From: Flavobacteriaceae bacterium | Lineage (GTDB): Bacteria > Bacteroidota > Bacteroidia > Flavobacteriales > Flavobacteriaceae | Assembly (NCBI GenBank): GCA_027082925.1 | Contig: JALWTD010000019.1 | Span: 54,655 to 118,654, forward strand | Direction of reading: 5' to 3' | Length of the DNA stretch: 64,000 nucleotides | Shown: in pieces, positions 37,408 through 47,493 of the stretch | Numbering within the stretch: position 1 is the first letter of the stretch | How the letters are laid out: each line of letters opens with the position of its first letter | Translations under genes and position numbers: made by a program | The notes under the pieces: model-generated | Seen by the model: the letters and a program-made list of their open reading frames with translations, nothing else | Database searches by the model: none | What the model was told of the DNA's origin: nothing

Positions 37408-39213
37408 ATGCAAAAATATAAGTACTTTTTCGCGTTTTTATTTTTTTTAAATTCTATTATTGCACAAAAGGATACTGTAAAACTGAAGGAAGTAATTATT
37501 ACTTCGAATAGAATAGAAGTTAATTTTTCTCAAAAATCACGTACAATAACTGTGCTAACGGCAGCAGATATTGCTGTATCTTCAGCAAGCAATGTATCCG
37601 ATTTATTACAAGAAGTTGCCGGAGTAGATATTAGAAGGAGGGGAATAAATGGAATGCAATCAGATTTGTATATTAGAGGAGGAAATTTTAATCAAACACT
37701 TATTTTAATAGATGGTATTAAAATGGATGATGCTCAAACAGGGCATCATACAATGAATGCAATGATACCTCTTGAAAATATAGCACAAATAGAAATTATT
37801 AAAGGTCCTGCTGCAAGAGTTTACGGTCAAAATGCATTTACAGGAGCTATAAATATTGTTACCAAAAAAGTGGTAAAAAATAATGGAACGTTACAAGTTG
37901 GTTACGGATCATTTAATACAAGACGAGGTGCAATAGCTTTTGAAAGAAAAATAAAATCGGGGAGTGTTTTCACCTCTTTTAATTATCAAGATTCTGATGG
38001 ATATAGGTTTAATACCGATTTCGAAAACAGCACAAACTTTATCAAAATAGCTATAAATAGAACCACACTTACCTCATTTTTTACACAGCGTAAATTCGGT
38101 GCAAATGGTTTTTATGCTAGTCCGGAGTATAAAGATCAGTACGAAGAAACCCAAACGAGTTTGGTTGCTATTTCTCAAAAGTATAAAGGAGAAACCGTGA
38201 CGGTAAAGCCTAGGCTGTATTGGAGAAGAAATCAAGACATGTATTTGTTTTTGAGAAACAACCCTTCGTATTACAGAAACCTTCATATTTCCAATAAGAT
38301 AGGAGCGGAGTCAAATGTTTTAATTCAAACAAAAACGGGAGAAATAGGTGCTGGACTCGATTTTTACAATGTGTTTTTAGCAAGTAATAATTTAGGGAAT
38401 CATAAGCGAACAGTAGTTACCGGTTTTCTAGAATATAAAATGCATCTTTTAGATGAGAAATTAGATATAACACCCGGAGTGGCAATTAACTATTACTCAG
38501 ATTTTGGTACAAATGCATTCCCAGGCATAGATGTTGGGTATGTGGTCACCGAAAATTTTAAATTATATGGAAATATTGGATACACCTATAGAGTGCCTAC
38601 GTTTACAGATTTATATTATGTAGGACCCACCACAATTGGAAACCTAAATTTAGAACCAGAATCAGCCCTGTCTGAAGAAATAGGAGCTAACATTTATTTA
38701 AACAAATTAAAGGTTAACATTGCTTTGTTTAATAGAAAATCGGATAATTTAATTGATTGGACTAAAGAAAATGAAGCAGATAAATGGCAAACAAAAAACT
38801 TTAGTAGCGTATCAACCAGAGGAGTTGAAACTGAAATTAATTATGCGTTTAAAATGCTAAATTTCACACAAAAAGTAAAAATAGGATATAACTTTTTAGA
38901 TGATAAAATTAACGATACAAATGTTCAGTTTACAAGGTATTCGCTTAATAGTATTAAGCACCAACTATCTTTAAATTTTATGAGTCAATTATTTCCTAGG
39001 TTAACACAAAGTATAGTGTACAAGTATGTACAGCGTACACAAGGAGAAAGTTACAACGTGGTAGACACAAAAATAACCACAGTATTAGCCAAAAAATGGC
39101 GATTATCACTTACAGCTAATAATATTTTTAATGCGGTGTATACAGAAACAAATTTAGTGCCTATGCCAAAAGGACACGTTTTAATAGGCTTAAAATATAT
39201 GGCGAAGTATTAA
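37408..39213 (+). CDS. TonB-dependent receptor, BtuB-like
   Basis: 601 residues with a signal peptide (IIAQ near 20). The mature N-terminus DTVKLKEVIITSNRI can act as TonB box. The plug domain follows (VSDLLQEVAGVDIRRRG, LILIDGIKMDD, IEIIKGPAARVYGQNAFTGAINIVTKK), then a 22-strand-type barrel ending in LIGLKYMAKY. The short form without a carboxypeptidase-like domain resembles BtuB, but there is no SusD partner or riboswitch to confirm cobalamin. Outer membrane; monocistronic. Confidence 0.88.
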   Translation: MQKYKYFFAFLFFLNSIIAQKDTVKLKEVIITSNRIEVNFSQKSRTITVLTAADIAVSSASNVSDLLQEVAGVDIRRRGINGMQSDLYIRGGNFNQTLILIDGIKMDDAQTGHHTMNAMIPLENIAQIEIIKGPAARVYGQNAFTGAINIVTKKVVKNNGTLQVGYGSFNTRRGAIAFERKIKSGSVFTSFNYQDSDGYRFNTDFENSTNFIKIAINRTTLTSFFTQRKFGANGFYASPEYKDQYEETQTSLVAISQKYKGETVTVKPRLYWRRNQDMYLFLRNNPSYYRNLHISNKIGAESNVLIQTKTGEIGAGLDFYNVFLASNNLGNHKRTVVTGFLEYKMHLLDEKLDITPGVAINYYSDFGTNAFPGIDVGYVVTENFKLYGNIGYTYRVPTFTDLYYVGPTTIGNLNLEPESALSEEIGANIYLNKLKVNIALFNRKSDNLIDWTKENEADKWQTKNFSSVSTRGVETEINYAFKMLNFTQKVKIGYNFLDDKINDTNVQFTRYSLNSIKHQLSLNFMSQLFPRLTQSIVYKYVQRTQGESYNVVDTKITTVLAKKWRLSLTANNIFNAVYTETNLVPMPKGHVLIGLKYMAKY

Positions 39214-39258
39214 AAATTCATTTTTTTTAGTACATTGTTAGCAAAAACAAGATTATTC

Positions 39259-39579
39259 ATGGAAAAAAGAATCACCACATATGAAGAATTTTATCCGTTT
39301 TACTTAAAAGAACATAGCAATAAAATATGTAGATTACTACACGTTATTGGTACTACAATAGTATTGTCGTTGGTTTTAACGGCCATTATTCACCTCAATC
39401 CGTATTGGTTGCTTTTTGTTCCTTTAACAGGGTATGGATTTGCTTGGGTAGGACATTTTTTCTTCGAAAAAAACAAGCCGGCAACATTTAAATATCCTCT
39501 TTGGAGTTTAAAGTCTGATTTTAAAATGTATTTCGAAATTATTTCAGGAAAAATATCTTTAGATGCATCTAAAGATTAA
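39259..39579 (+). CDS. Mpo1-like (DUF962) membrane protein
   Basis: 106 residues from ATG 39259; an in-frame upstream start at 39235 adds 8 unconserved residues. KEHSNKICRLLHVIGTT followed by membrane helices and VGHFFFEKNKPATFKYPLWSL are the DUF962 signatures, including the conserved His residues that bind Fe2+ in yeast Mpo1, a dioxygenase of 2-hydroxy fatty acid alpha-oxidation. Bacterial function is inferred only. Inner membrane. Confidence 0.85.
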   Translation: MEKRITTYEEFYPFYLKEHSNKICRLLHVIGTTIVLSLVLTAIIHLNPYWLLFVPLTGYGFAWVGHFFFEKNKPATFKYPLWSLKSDFKMYFEIISGKISLDASKD

Positions 39580-39633
39580 TGTAATGTTTTAATTTATTTC
39601 CGACTGATATTAGAATAACTAAACGTATTTTAA

Positions 39634-40221
39634 ATGAAAATTATTCTAATATTTCTTTCGCTTTTCTTTTCGGTAGGAAAATCGATATCTCAAATTAATA
39701 AAGAACACCTAAATTTAGGAGAAAATGCACCTAAAATTGTAGGTGTAAATCAGTTTAATGTAAAAATTGATTCCGATTCTATTTTAAAATCACAAAAAAT
39801 TTTACTGCTTTTTTATAGAGGAAATTGGTGTCCTTACTGTAAAAAACATTTGGCTAGTTTACAAGAAAATTTACAAAAACTAACCGAAAAAGGAATTTTT
39901 GTAATTGTGGTAACACCTGAAAAAGTTGATAAAATACAGGAGACCACAAAAAAGTTAAAAGCGACCTATTCTATAATTCACGATGTTGACAATAGGATAA
40001 TGAAAGACTATAAAGTAGCTTTTGAAGTAAATGAACAAACCGTTACCAAGTATTTAGGTTTTACACTAAAAAAAATACAAGATTATAACGAGGCCAATAA
40101 CAATACACTTCCTGTTCCGGCAACTTATTTAATTGATGGAAACAAGAAAATAGCATACGTACATTATAATCCCGATTATTCTGAACGAGCCAGTTTTAAA
40201 GAAATTTTAAGTTTGCTTTAA
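39634..40221 (+). CDS. exported peroxiredoxin-like / AhpC-TSA family protein
   Basis: 195 residues with an N-terminal signal peptide (SVGKSISQ near 20), so periplasmic. LLLFYRGNWCPYCKKHLASL is a thioredoxin-fold active site of the peroxiredoxin-like type (W-C-P-Y-C). VPATYLIDGNKKIAYVHYNPDY is the conserved cis-Pro region. It probably acts in periplasmic thiol or peroxide chemistry. Its stop overlaps the convergent hutH stop by 3 nt. Confidence 0.8.
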   Translation: MKIILIFLSLFFSVGKSISQINKEHLNLGENAPKIVGVNQFNVKIDSDSILKSQKILLLFYRGNWCPYCKKHLASLQENLQKLTEKGIFVIVVTPEKVDKIQETTKKLKATYSIIHDVDNRIMKDYKVAFEVNEQTVTKYLGFTLKKIQDYNEANNNTLPVPATYLIDGNKKIAYVHYNPDYSERASFKEILSLL

Positions 40222-41729
40222 TCAAACAATTCTTCAGTATCAATTGTCAAATTTTTTAAGTAGGCTATCGTTTTTTTAATTTCAGGTTGCAAAACTTTGT
40301 CATTTTCTATAAAAGGCACTTCATTTCTGTACATTTGAATAAAAGCCTCTAAAAAAGGAGATGTTTTTAGCGGTGCTCTAAAGTGCAAAGCCTGTGATGC
40401 GTTTAATAATTCAATAGCTAAAATGGTCTCAACGTTATCTACAATTTGTTTGGCTTTCGTCGCGGCGTTTGCACCCATACTCACGTGGTCTTCTTGTCCG
40501 TTACTAGAAACAATTGAATCTACCGATGACGGAGTTGCCAGTTGTTTGTTTGCACTAACAATACTAGCTGCAGTATATTGAGGAATCATAAATCCGCTAT
40601 TCAACCCTGGGTTTTTTACTAAAAATGGAGGTAAGTTTCTTTGTCCTGAAATAAGTTGAAAAGTTCTTCTTTCAGAGATGCTTCCTATTTCGGCCATTGC
40701 AATACTTAAAAAGTCAAAAGCTAAAGCCAATGGCTGTCCGTGGAAGTTTCCTCCGGAAATAATTTCATCAGAATCAACAAAAATATTAGGATTGTCGGTA
40801 ACAGAATTAATCTCTGTCAAAAATATTTTTTTACAATATACTAACGCATCTTTACTAGCACCGTGTACTTGTGGAATACAACGAAAAGAATACGGGTCTT
40901 GTACATGTTCTTTAGGTTGTTCAATAAGTTCACTTCCTTGTAAAAAAGATTGTATTCGTTTAGCCGTTTTAATTTGACCGTTGTGTGGTCTAATAAAATG
41001 AATAAGCTCATTAAATGGTGAAATTCTACCGTCGTAAGCCTCTAAAGAAAGAGTTCCAATAAGATCAGATAAATAAGATAATTTAAACGATTTTAAAATG
41101 AGATGAATACCGTAAGCACTCATAAATTGAGTTCCGTTTAAAAGTGCTAGTCCTTCTTTTGATTTTAATTTAATTTTTTTCCACTGTAATTTCTGAAGCA
41201 GTTCTGCTCCGGAAATACACTCATTTTTATAGTACACATTGCCCAATCCAATTAAAGGCAGCGAAAGGTGAGCCAAAGGAGCTAAATCTCCTGAAGCACC
41301 TAAAGAACCTTGAGTGTAAACTACAGGAATAATGTCATGATTGTAAAAATCTATTAAACGTTCTACCGTTTCTAGCTGTACCCCCGAGTGCCCGTAACTC
41401 AAAGATTTTATTTTTAAAAATAGCATTAACTTTACAATAGACTTAGGCACTTCATCACCTGTTCCACAGGCATGACTCATAACTAAATTTTCTTGTAACT
41501 GACGAAGGTTATCATTCTCAATTTTAACATTGCAAAGAGAACCAAATCCTGTGTTTATACCGTAGATTGGCTTGCGAGTATTTTCTATTTTTTCATCTAA
41601 GTACTTGCGACACTTTTTTATTTTAACAATAGCATTTTTAGAAAGTGCAAGTTTTTTATTTGTAAAAATAATCTGGTTTAAAGCTTCAAAATCTAAAGCT
41701 TTAGAATCTATATAGTGAATGTTGTCCAT
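40218..41729 (-). CDS. hutH: histidine ammonia-lyase
   Basis: 503 residues from ATG 41729 (MDNIHYIDS); an in-frame start at 41777 adds 16 hydrophobic residues not expected in this cytosolic family. GSLGASGDLAPLAHLSLPLIG carries the Ala-Ser-Gly that cyclises to the MIO electrophile; YGINTGFGSL and the QEDHVSMGANAA block are also present. It deaminates histidine to urocanate. No other hut genes are adjacent, so tyrosine or another aromatic substrate remains possible. Confidence 0.9.
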   Translation of the reverse strand: MDNIHYIDSKALDFEALNQIIFTNKKLALSKNAIVKIKKCRKYLDEKIENTRKPIYGINTGFGSLCNVKIENDNLRQLQENLVMSHACGTGDEVPKSIVKLMLFLKIKSLSYGHSGVQLETVERLIDFYNHDIIPVVYTQGSLGASGDLAPLAHLSLPLIGLGNVYYKNECISGAELLQKLQWKKIKLKSKEGLALLNGTQFMSAYGIHLILKSFKLSYLSDLIGTLSLEAYDGRISPFNELIHFIRPHNGQIKTAKRIQSFLQGSELIEQPKEHVQDPYSFRCIPQVHGASKDALVYCKKIFLTEINSVTDNPNIFVDSDEIISGGNFHGQPLALAFDFLSIAMAEIGSISERRTFQLISGQRNLPPFLVKNPGLNSGFMIPQYTAASIVSANKQLATPSSVDSIVSSNGQEDHVSMGANAATKAKQIVDNVETILAIELLNASQALHFRAPLKTSPFLEAFIQMYRNEVPFIENDKVLQPEIKKTIAYLKNLTIDTEELFD

Positions 41730-41817
41730 ATCTATTTTTGAAAAATCAAAATTCAGTAAACATATTAGAATATGCAAATTATTTGTTAAAGTAATACAAA
41801 TTTATATTTATATATTT

Positions 41818-41825
41818 TATCTTTG
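41818..41825 (+). promoter_or_regulatory. -7 box for the TlpA-like lipoprotein
   Basis: TATCTTTG fits TAnnTTTG, 30 nt before the ATG at 41856. No -33 at standard spacing. Confidence 0.5.
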
Positions 41826-41855
41826 GGAGATTAATTAAGAATTTATTGATACAAT

Positions 41856-42866
41856 ATGAAAAAAATAGTTTGGATTTTTGCTGTAATACTAGTAGTATCT
41901 TGTAATACAGAGGTAAAAGAGCATGTTAAAATAAGAGGAAAACTTAAAACTCCGGGTGTTGAAAAAATTGCAATACAAGGAAGAGGGTTTTCTAAAGATA
42001 TTAATGTAAATAGTGATGGTACTTTTTCAGATACCTTAACGGTTAAAACAGGGATACATGCCATAGTAAATGGGAATGATAGAATTACATTATTTTTGAA
42101 AAACGGGTACGATTTGACCTTAGATTTTAAAGGAGAACGTTTTTCTGACGGAATCCATTTTTCTGGAATAGGAGCCGAAACGAATAATTTTATGGATAGC
42201 AAACGCTCATTTTATATGAGTGAGTATGCAAACCCAAAAACATATTTTAAATTAGACAAGGAAGCTTATGAAGCAAAACTAGCAGAAGCAAAAGAAATGG
42301 TTCAGGGCTATATTGATAAAGCTAAAAACATAGACTCACTAGTGAGTGATATGGACAAGCGTAACAACGAAATGTTTTTTAAATACATTGAAAGTAATTA
42401 TGAAAAAGCACATAACGATTTACTTCGTTTAGCTAAAGGAAATAAATCTCCTGTTTTTGTTGGTTACGAAAATATTGATGGCAGTAAAACATCTTTGGAA
42501 GATTTAAGAGGAAAGTATGTTTACATAGATGTTTGGGCAACTTGGTGTGCTCCGTGTAAAGCAGAAATTCCTTATTTAAAAGAAATGGAAAAACAATTTC
42601 AAGGGAAAAATATTGAGTTTGTAAGTATTTCGGTTGATAAAAAAGACGATTATGAAGTTTGGAAAAAAATGGTGGCAGAAAAAGAACTTTCAGGAATTCA
42701 GTTATTTGCTGACAATAGCTGGGAGTCAGATTTTATAAAAGATTATGGTATTAATGCAATACCAAGATTTATATTGATTGATCCTAAAGGAAATATTGTA
42801 GATTCAGATGCGTTAAGACCTTCAAATCCGGAACTTAAAAAAATGTTAGAAGAATTAGGAATTTAA
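41856..42866 (+). CDS. TlpA-family thioredoxin-like lipoprotein with DUF4369-like domain
   Basis: 336 residues. The N-terminus MKKIVWIFAVILVVSCNTE has a lipobox ending in Cys17, so it is lipid-anchored facing the periplasm. Residues about 20-105 form the beta-rich DUF4369-type domain; a helical stretch follows (110-190). The thioredoxin domain has DVWATWCAPCKAEIPYL (WCxPC active site) near 225 and AIPRFILID with the cis-Pro. A periplasmic thiol oxidoreductase, common in Bacteroidota; targets unknown. Confidence 0.9.
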   Translation: MKKIVWIFAVILVVSCNTEVKEHVKIRGKLKTPGVEKIAIQGRGFSKDINVNSDGTFSDTLTVKTGIHAIVNGNDRITLFLKNGYDLTLDFKGERFSDGIHFSGIGAETNNFMDSKRSFYMSEYANPKTYFKLDKEAYEAKLAEAKEMVQGYIDKAKNIDSLVSDMDKRNNEMFFKYIESNYEKAHNDLLRLAKGNKSPVFVGYENIDGSKTSLEDLRGKYVYIDVWATWCAPCKAEIPYLKEMEKQFQGKNIEFVSISVDKKDDYEVWKKMVAEKELSGIQLFADNSWESDFIKDYGINAIPRFILIDPKGNIVDSDALRPSNPELKKMLEELGI

Positions 42867-42887
42867 TTAATTTTTTAAAAAATAATA

Positions 42888-42915
42888 AAAAGCACTGTGA
42901 GAACAGTGCTTTTTT
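42888..42915. terminator. bidirectional terminator
   Basis: AAAAAGCACTGT (42888-42899) / ACAGTGCTTTTT (42904-42915), GAGA loop, between the convergent TlpA-like and NAD(P)HX repair genes. T run on either reading. Confidence 0.9.
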
Positions 42916-44471
42916 TATTTTGAAGAAGTATCGGTATCTTCTGTATCTTCATTTGTAGATTCGTCATCTTCGGTAAGCAAGTCTAAAAATGCATCGGGTA
43001 AAAAATCTAAGATATTAGACGCTATAAAGGTTTCGTGTCCCATTTCTCGAATGGCAATATCGGCAGTTTTACCATGCAAATAAACACCTAAAATAGCAGC
43101 ATCTTTTGCAGTATATCCTTGAGCTATAAAACCAGTAATAATACCTGTTAAAACATCGCCACTTCCTGCGGTGGCCAATGCAGGATTCCCTGTTGAGTTA
43201 AAAAAAAGTTGATTTTTATAAACAATAGCAGTGTGTGCATCTTTTAGAACAAGTACTAAGTGATATTTTGAGGCAAACCGTTTTGCTTTTTCAAGTTTAT
43301 CAAAATCATTTTCCCAAGTACCTAAAAGTCTTTCCAATTCTTTTGGATGAGGAGTTAACACGGTATCTTTTGGTAAAAAAGAAAGGAGATCTTTATTTTT
43401 TGCAAGTAAATTAATTCCGTCGGCATCAATAACAAGAGGAAGTTTATTTTCTTTTATAAATTTTTCAAATCCCAAGGCTGTTTTTTCTACGGTTCCCATT
43501 CCCATACCAATTCCAATAACAGAAGCATGGGTTTTATAGTTAAAATAATTCAAAAAGGTATCATCATCAACCTCAACCATTACTTCAGGAATAGCTGTTT
43601 GTAAAATAGGATAACCACATTTAGGAATGTATGCAGTAACCAATCCGCTCCCTGCTTTTAGAGCAGCTTTACTAGCTAGTAGTGTTGCCCCAATTTTACC
43701 AAAACTTCCACCAATAATTAAAGTATGCCCGTAGGTACCTTTGTGCGACCATTTGGTTCGGTGTTTGTACAGCGGAGATACATCTTGCTTTAAGGTAAAG
43801 TGAACTTTAGCGTTCAGACTTTTAATAAACTCCTGATCCAGCCCAATATCTATAATTTCCCAAGTGTTTACAAACTTTTTATTTTCGGGTAAAAGGAAAG
43901 CCAGTTTTGGGCATTGAAATGATAAAATATGTCCAGCCTTTAAAATAGCTTCCTTGTCAGGAGAACTACTATTGCTAAATAATCCTGAAGGAGTATCAAT
44001 AGCAAGTGTAAATACTTTTGTACTGTTAATGTATTGTATAAGCTTTTTTGTAAAACCGGTAGGAGGTCTGTTTAAGCCATTTCCAAAAATGGCATCAATT
44101 ACAATATCTTCAAAATTAACTTCCGGAAATTCTTTTTCGAGGCTAATCACCGTAGGCCATTCACCCATCTCTTTGAGACGATGATAGTTGGTTAAAAATT
44201 CATCAGATCTTTTATGACTAAAGTTAACAACATAGCAACTTACATTATATCCATGGTTATGTAAATGTCTTGCTATTACGAGTCCATCTCCGCCATTATT
44301 TCCAATACCACAAAAAACGTGAATTTTTATATTTTGACCTTGTAACCTTTTGTGAAGCCATTGAAAACAAAGAGTAGCCGCGTGTTCCATTAATTCGTCA
44401 GAACTAATGTTTAGGTTTTTAATAGTAATTTTATCAGCTTCGGCAATTTGTTTTGGTGATAGTACAAACAT
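42915..44471 (-). CDS. nnr: bifunctional NAD(P)H-hydrate epimerase / ADP-dependent dehydratase
   Basis: 518 residues. The N-terminal YjeF_N epimerase domain (about 1-215) has FCGIGNNGGDGLVIARHLHNHG. The C-terminal carbohydrate-kinase-like dehydratase (about 225-495) has GGSFGKIGATLLASKAALKAG, TPHPKELERLLG and GNPALATAGSGDVLTGIITG. Together they repair hydrated NAD(P)H. The last 20 residues are an unusual acidic Asp/Glu/Thr/Ser tail. Monocistronic, close to accA. Confidence 0.93.
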   Translation of the reverse strand: MFVLSPKQIAEADKITIKNLNISSDELMEHAATLCFQWLHKRLQGQNIKIHVFCGIGNNGGDGLVIARHLHNHGYNVSCYVVNFSHKRSDEFLTNYHRLKEMGEWPTVISLEKEFPEVNFEDIVIDAIFGNGLNRPPTGFTKKLIQYINSTKVFTLAIDTPSGLFSNSSSPDKEAILKAGHILSFQCPKLAFLLPENKKFVNTWEIIDIGLDQEFIKSLNAKVHFTLKQDVSPLYKHRTKWSHKGTYGHTLIIGGSFGKIGATLLASKAALKAGSGLVTAYIPKCGYPILQTAIPEVMVEVDDDTFLNYFNYKTHASVIGIGMGMGTVEKTALGFEKFIKENKLPLVIDADGINLLAKNKDLLSFLPKDTVLTPHPKELERLLGTWENDFDKLEKAKRFASKYHLVLVLKDAHTAIVYKNQLFFNSTGNPALATAGSGDVLTGIITGFIAQGYTAKDAAILGVYLHGKTADIAIREMGHETFIASNILDFLPDAFLDLLTEDDESTNEDTEDTDTSSK

Positions 44472-44486
44472 AGTAGTAAAAGTAAT

Positions 44487-44510
44487 AAAAAAAACCTCTC
44501 AAACGAGAGG
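44487..44510 (-). terminator. terminator of accA
   Basis: Minus-strand CCTCTC (44510-44505), AAAC-complement loop, GAGAGG (44500-44495), then eight T (44494-44487), 13 nt after the accA stop. Confidence 0.85.
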
Positions 44511-44523
44511 CTTATTTTAAATG

Positions 44524-45477
44524 TTAATCTTTGTAAACACCCATATTTGCGTATTTATCCATCCGCTTTTTTACCAGCTCGGCATCAGGCAAGTCTTTTA
44601 GTTTACTAAATGCATTTACAATGGTTTTTTCAACTTCTTTAAAGGCAGTTTCTCTATCGTAATGAGCACCTCCAAGAGGTTCTTTAATAATACCGTCAAT
44701 TAATTTTAGTTTTTTCATATCCTCTGCAGTAAGCTTCAGAGCTTCGGCAGCTTGTTCTTTATAATCCCAACTTCTCCATAAAATAGAAGAGCAAGATTCT
44801 GGAGAAATAACAGAATACCAAGTGTTCTCCATCATATAAACAAGGTCTCCAACACCAATTCCTAAAGCACCACCAGATGCGCCTTCTCCAATAACAATAG
44901 TAATAATGGGTGTTTTTAAGCGAGTCATTTCTAAAATATTTCTGGCAATAGCTTCACCTTGACCTCTTTCTTCTGCTTCTAATCCCGGATACGCACCAGG
45001 AGTATCTAATAAGGTAACTACCGGAATCCCAAATTTTTCGGCCATCTTCATTAATCTAAGTGCTTTTCGGTATCCTTCAGGATTTGCCATTCCAAAATTT
45101 CGATATTGACGAGTTTTGGTGTTATAGCCTTTTTGTTGTCCAATAAACATAAATGATTGGTCTCCAATTTTACCTAAGCCACCAACCATTGCTTTGTCAT
45201 CTCTAACAGTTCTGTCTCCGTGTAATTCCATAAATGTATCTCCTGCAATTGCATTTATGTAATCTAATGTATATGGTCTGTTTGGGTGTCTAGATAGTTG
45301 TACTTTTTGCCAAGCAGTTAGGTTTTTGTAAATTTCTTTTTTAGTATTTAATAATTTTTTTTTGATGTTTTTACAACTTTCGGTCATATCAACATCACTT
45401 TCTTTACCAATTAACTCACATTTTTCAAGTTGTTCTTCTAATTCTTTTATTGGTAATTCAAAATCTAAATATTCCAT
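44524..45477 (-). CDS. accA: acetyl-CoA carboxylase carboxyltransferase subunit alpha
   Basis: 317 residues, normal length. The N-terminal helical segment leads to [20 protein letters not shown] and the crotonase-fold core ([54 protein letters not shown]). It makes malonyl-CoA with AccD and biotinyl-AccB. Own terminator downstream; 57 nt separate it from the next gene upstream. Confidence 0.97.
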   Translation of the reverse strand: MEYLDFELPIKELEEQLEKCELIGKESDVDMTESCKNIKKKLLNTKKEIYKNLTAWQKVQLSRHPNRPYTLDYINAIAGDTFMELHGDRTVRDDKAMVGGLGKIGDQSFMFIGQQKGYNTKTRQYRNFGMANPEGYRKALRLMKMAEKFGIPVVTLLDTPGAYPGLEAEERGQGEAIARNILEMTRLKTPIITIVIGEGASGGALGIGVGDLVYMMENTWYSVISPESCSSILWRSWDYKEQAAEALKLTAEDMKKLKLIDGIIKEPLGGAHYDRETAFKEVEKTIVNAFSKLKDLPDAELVKKRMDKYANMGVYKD

Positions 45478-45534
45478 TTTTTTAAGTTTGGATGTGATTA
45501 CAAATATAATAACTTATAAAGTTTGTATGTTAAA

Positions 45535-46413
45535 TTATGATTTTTTTTTACTTTTTATAATTCCGTTTACAATAATAGTAATTAATATAATACTTGCCCC
45601 TAAATAAAAAGAAGGGCTCATTTTTTCTTTTTCACCAAATATAACAACTGCCAAAATAATACCGTATATAGGCTCTAAATTTAGTGTTAACATAACGGTA
45701 TAAGGCGTTAAGTATTTCATGATTTTAACAGATACTACAAATGCATACGCTGTACAAATACTACTTAGAATAAATAAATAAATAATGTCTGAAGTAGATA
45801 TATAAAAGTCTTCTATAGTAAATTCAGAAGACACTAAAATGTATGCCGAAATAAATAACACACCAAATAGTAATTGGTAAAATGAAATAACTTCAGCTTT
45901 GTATTGTTTTATGTATATACCGTTAAGTACAGAGAATAATGCCGATAAAAACGATGCTATTAAAGCATACACAATACCCAAAACATATTCGCCCTCGACA
46001 CTAAATATGATGTACAAACCAGACATTACAATAATTCCAAAAAACGATTCAAGTAGATTGAGTTTTCTTTTAAAGAAAATAGGCTCAATTAATGAAGTAA
46101 ATAAAGCTCCGGTGCTAAGTGTAATTAGTGCTATTGAAACATTTGATACTTTTATTGATGAGAAAAAAGCAATCCAATGTACAGCAATTACTATACCTCC
46201 AAATAAAAATTTAAGTAACGTTTTTAGGGGTATTTTAAGAGGCTTTTTTTTAAAAATTAAATAGGCCATCACCATAAGTACGGCAAAAAACATTCGATAC
46301 CAAACAAGAGGAATGGCATCTAAACTTATTAATGCTCCTAATATGGCAGTAAACCCCCAAATAAAAACTAAAAAATGAAGATGGAGGTAATTTTTTAAGT
46401 TAGTTTTTGGCAT
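45535..46413 (-). CDS. EamA/DMT-family permease
   Basis: 292 residues with ten predicted membrane helices in two EamA repeats (first: HFLVFIWGFTAILGALISLD; second begins near residue 150, GIVYALIASFLSALFSVLNG). The tail is basic (KSKKKS). A drug/metabolite exporter-type permease with unknown substrate. Its start overlaps the LptF/G gene by 14 nt, so it is translated as part of the tgt-lptG-eamA series. Confidence 0.88.
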   Translation of the reverse strand: MPKTNLKNYLHLHFLVFIWGFTAILGALISLDAIPLVWYRMFFAVLMVMAYLIFKKKPLKIPLKTLLKFLFGGIVIAVHWIAFFSSIKVSNVSIALITLSTGALFTSLIEPIFFKRKLNLLESFFGIIVMSGLYIIFSVEGEYVLGIVYALIASFLSALFSVLNGIYIKQYKAEVISFYQLLFGVLFISAYILVSSEFTIEDFYISTSDIIYLFILSSICTAYAFVVSVKIMKYLTPYTVMLTLNLEPIYGIILAVVIFGEKEKMSPSFYLGASIILITIIVNGIIKSKKKS

Positions 46414-47488
46414 TTTTTAAGTATAAAAAGATTGCGATAGCTCCAAAGATAAAATTTGGAATCCAAACCATAATTAAAGAATTAGTGTCTGCACCGGCAC
46501 CTAAAACCTCGGCTATTTTTAAAAAGAAAACATAAACAAACATTAGTGTTATTCCAATGGCTAGATTAACTCCCATACCACCTCTTCTCTTTTTAGAACC
46601 AAGAGCTACAGCAATAAAAGTTAAAATGTATGATGCAATAGGTAAACTTGTTCGTTTATGAAACTCAACCAAATAGGCATTTAAATTTTTAACACCTCGT
46701 AAGCGGGCTTGTTTTATATATTGATTTAGTTTAATACTATTCATCTCTTTAGCTAGATAATCGACTGTAATTAAGTCTTTTGGAGTAAAGTTAAACGTAG
46801 TGTCAAATTTGTAACCAGATTCAATAAAATCTTTATTTTTAAGGTAAAATCTTTTTCGGTAGTTTGCTAATTTATAAGTACTATCTTTTGTATTCCATCT
46901 AATGTTATCAGCAAATAATTTATATTTTAAAACCTGCCCATCAAATCGTTCATAGGTAAAGTGATACCCAATATTTCGGGTAACATTAAAATTTCTAAAA
47001 AAAACGTATTCATTAGGACTTAATTGAAGGTTTACATTACTTAAATCATTAACATCTATTTTTTTCTTTTGCAGGTATGTTCTATGAAACTCTTCATAAA
47101 TTTTATTACTGCTTGGAACAATAAAATGATTCATTAATAATGCAATAATGGTAACTATGGTTGCACCAATAAAATAAGGTTTTAAAAATCGTGTAAATGA
47201 TATTTTGGCTGAATAAATGGCAATAATTTCGGTGTTACTTGCTAGTTTTGAAGTGAAAATTATAACAGCAATAAAAAGAGCTAAGGGCATAAAAGTATTT
47301 CCGTAAATAATAACAAAATTCACGTAGTAATCTTTTATTATTTCAGAAGCCGATAAATCAGCATGTCTTAAAAACCGATCTATTTTTTCAGAAACATCAA
47401 TAACAATGGCAATAGGAATTAATAGTACCAAAATTAGCAGAAAGGTACTTAGGTATTTTTTTAATATGTATTTATCAAGAATTTTCAT
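46400..47488 (-). CDS. LptF/LptG family lipopolysaccharide export permease
   Basis: 362 residues of the YjgP/YjgQ family: three N-terminal membrane helices (first MKILDKYILKKYLSTFLLIL), a large periplasmic beta-jellyroll domain (about 130-270), then three C-terminal helices (SLPIASYILTFIAVALGSKKRRGG, MVWIPNFIFGAIAIFLYL). It moves LPS from the inner membrane to LptC/A with LptB. F or G cannot be decided. 5 nt after tgt. Confidence 0.9.
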   Translation of the reverse strand: MKILDKYILKKYLSTFLLILVLLIPIAIVIDVSEKIDRFLRHADLSASEIIKDYYVNFVIIYGNTFMPLALFIAVIIFTSKLASNTEIIAIYSAKISFTRFLKPYFIGATIVTIIALLMNHFIVPSSNKIYEEFHRTYLQKKKIDVNDLSNVNLQLSPNEYVFFRNFNVTRNIGYHFTYERFDGQVLKYKLFADNIRWNTKDSTYKLANYRKRFYLKNKDFIESGYKFDTTFNFTPKDLITVDYLAKEMNSIKLNQYIKQARLRGVKNLNAYLVEFHKRTSLPIASYILTFIAVALGSKKRRGGMGVNLAIGITLMFVYVFFLKIAEVLGAGADTNSLIMVWIPNFIFGAIAIFLYLKNAKN

Positions 47489-47493
47489 GAAAG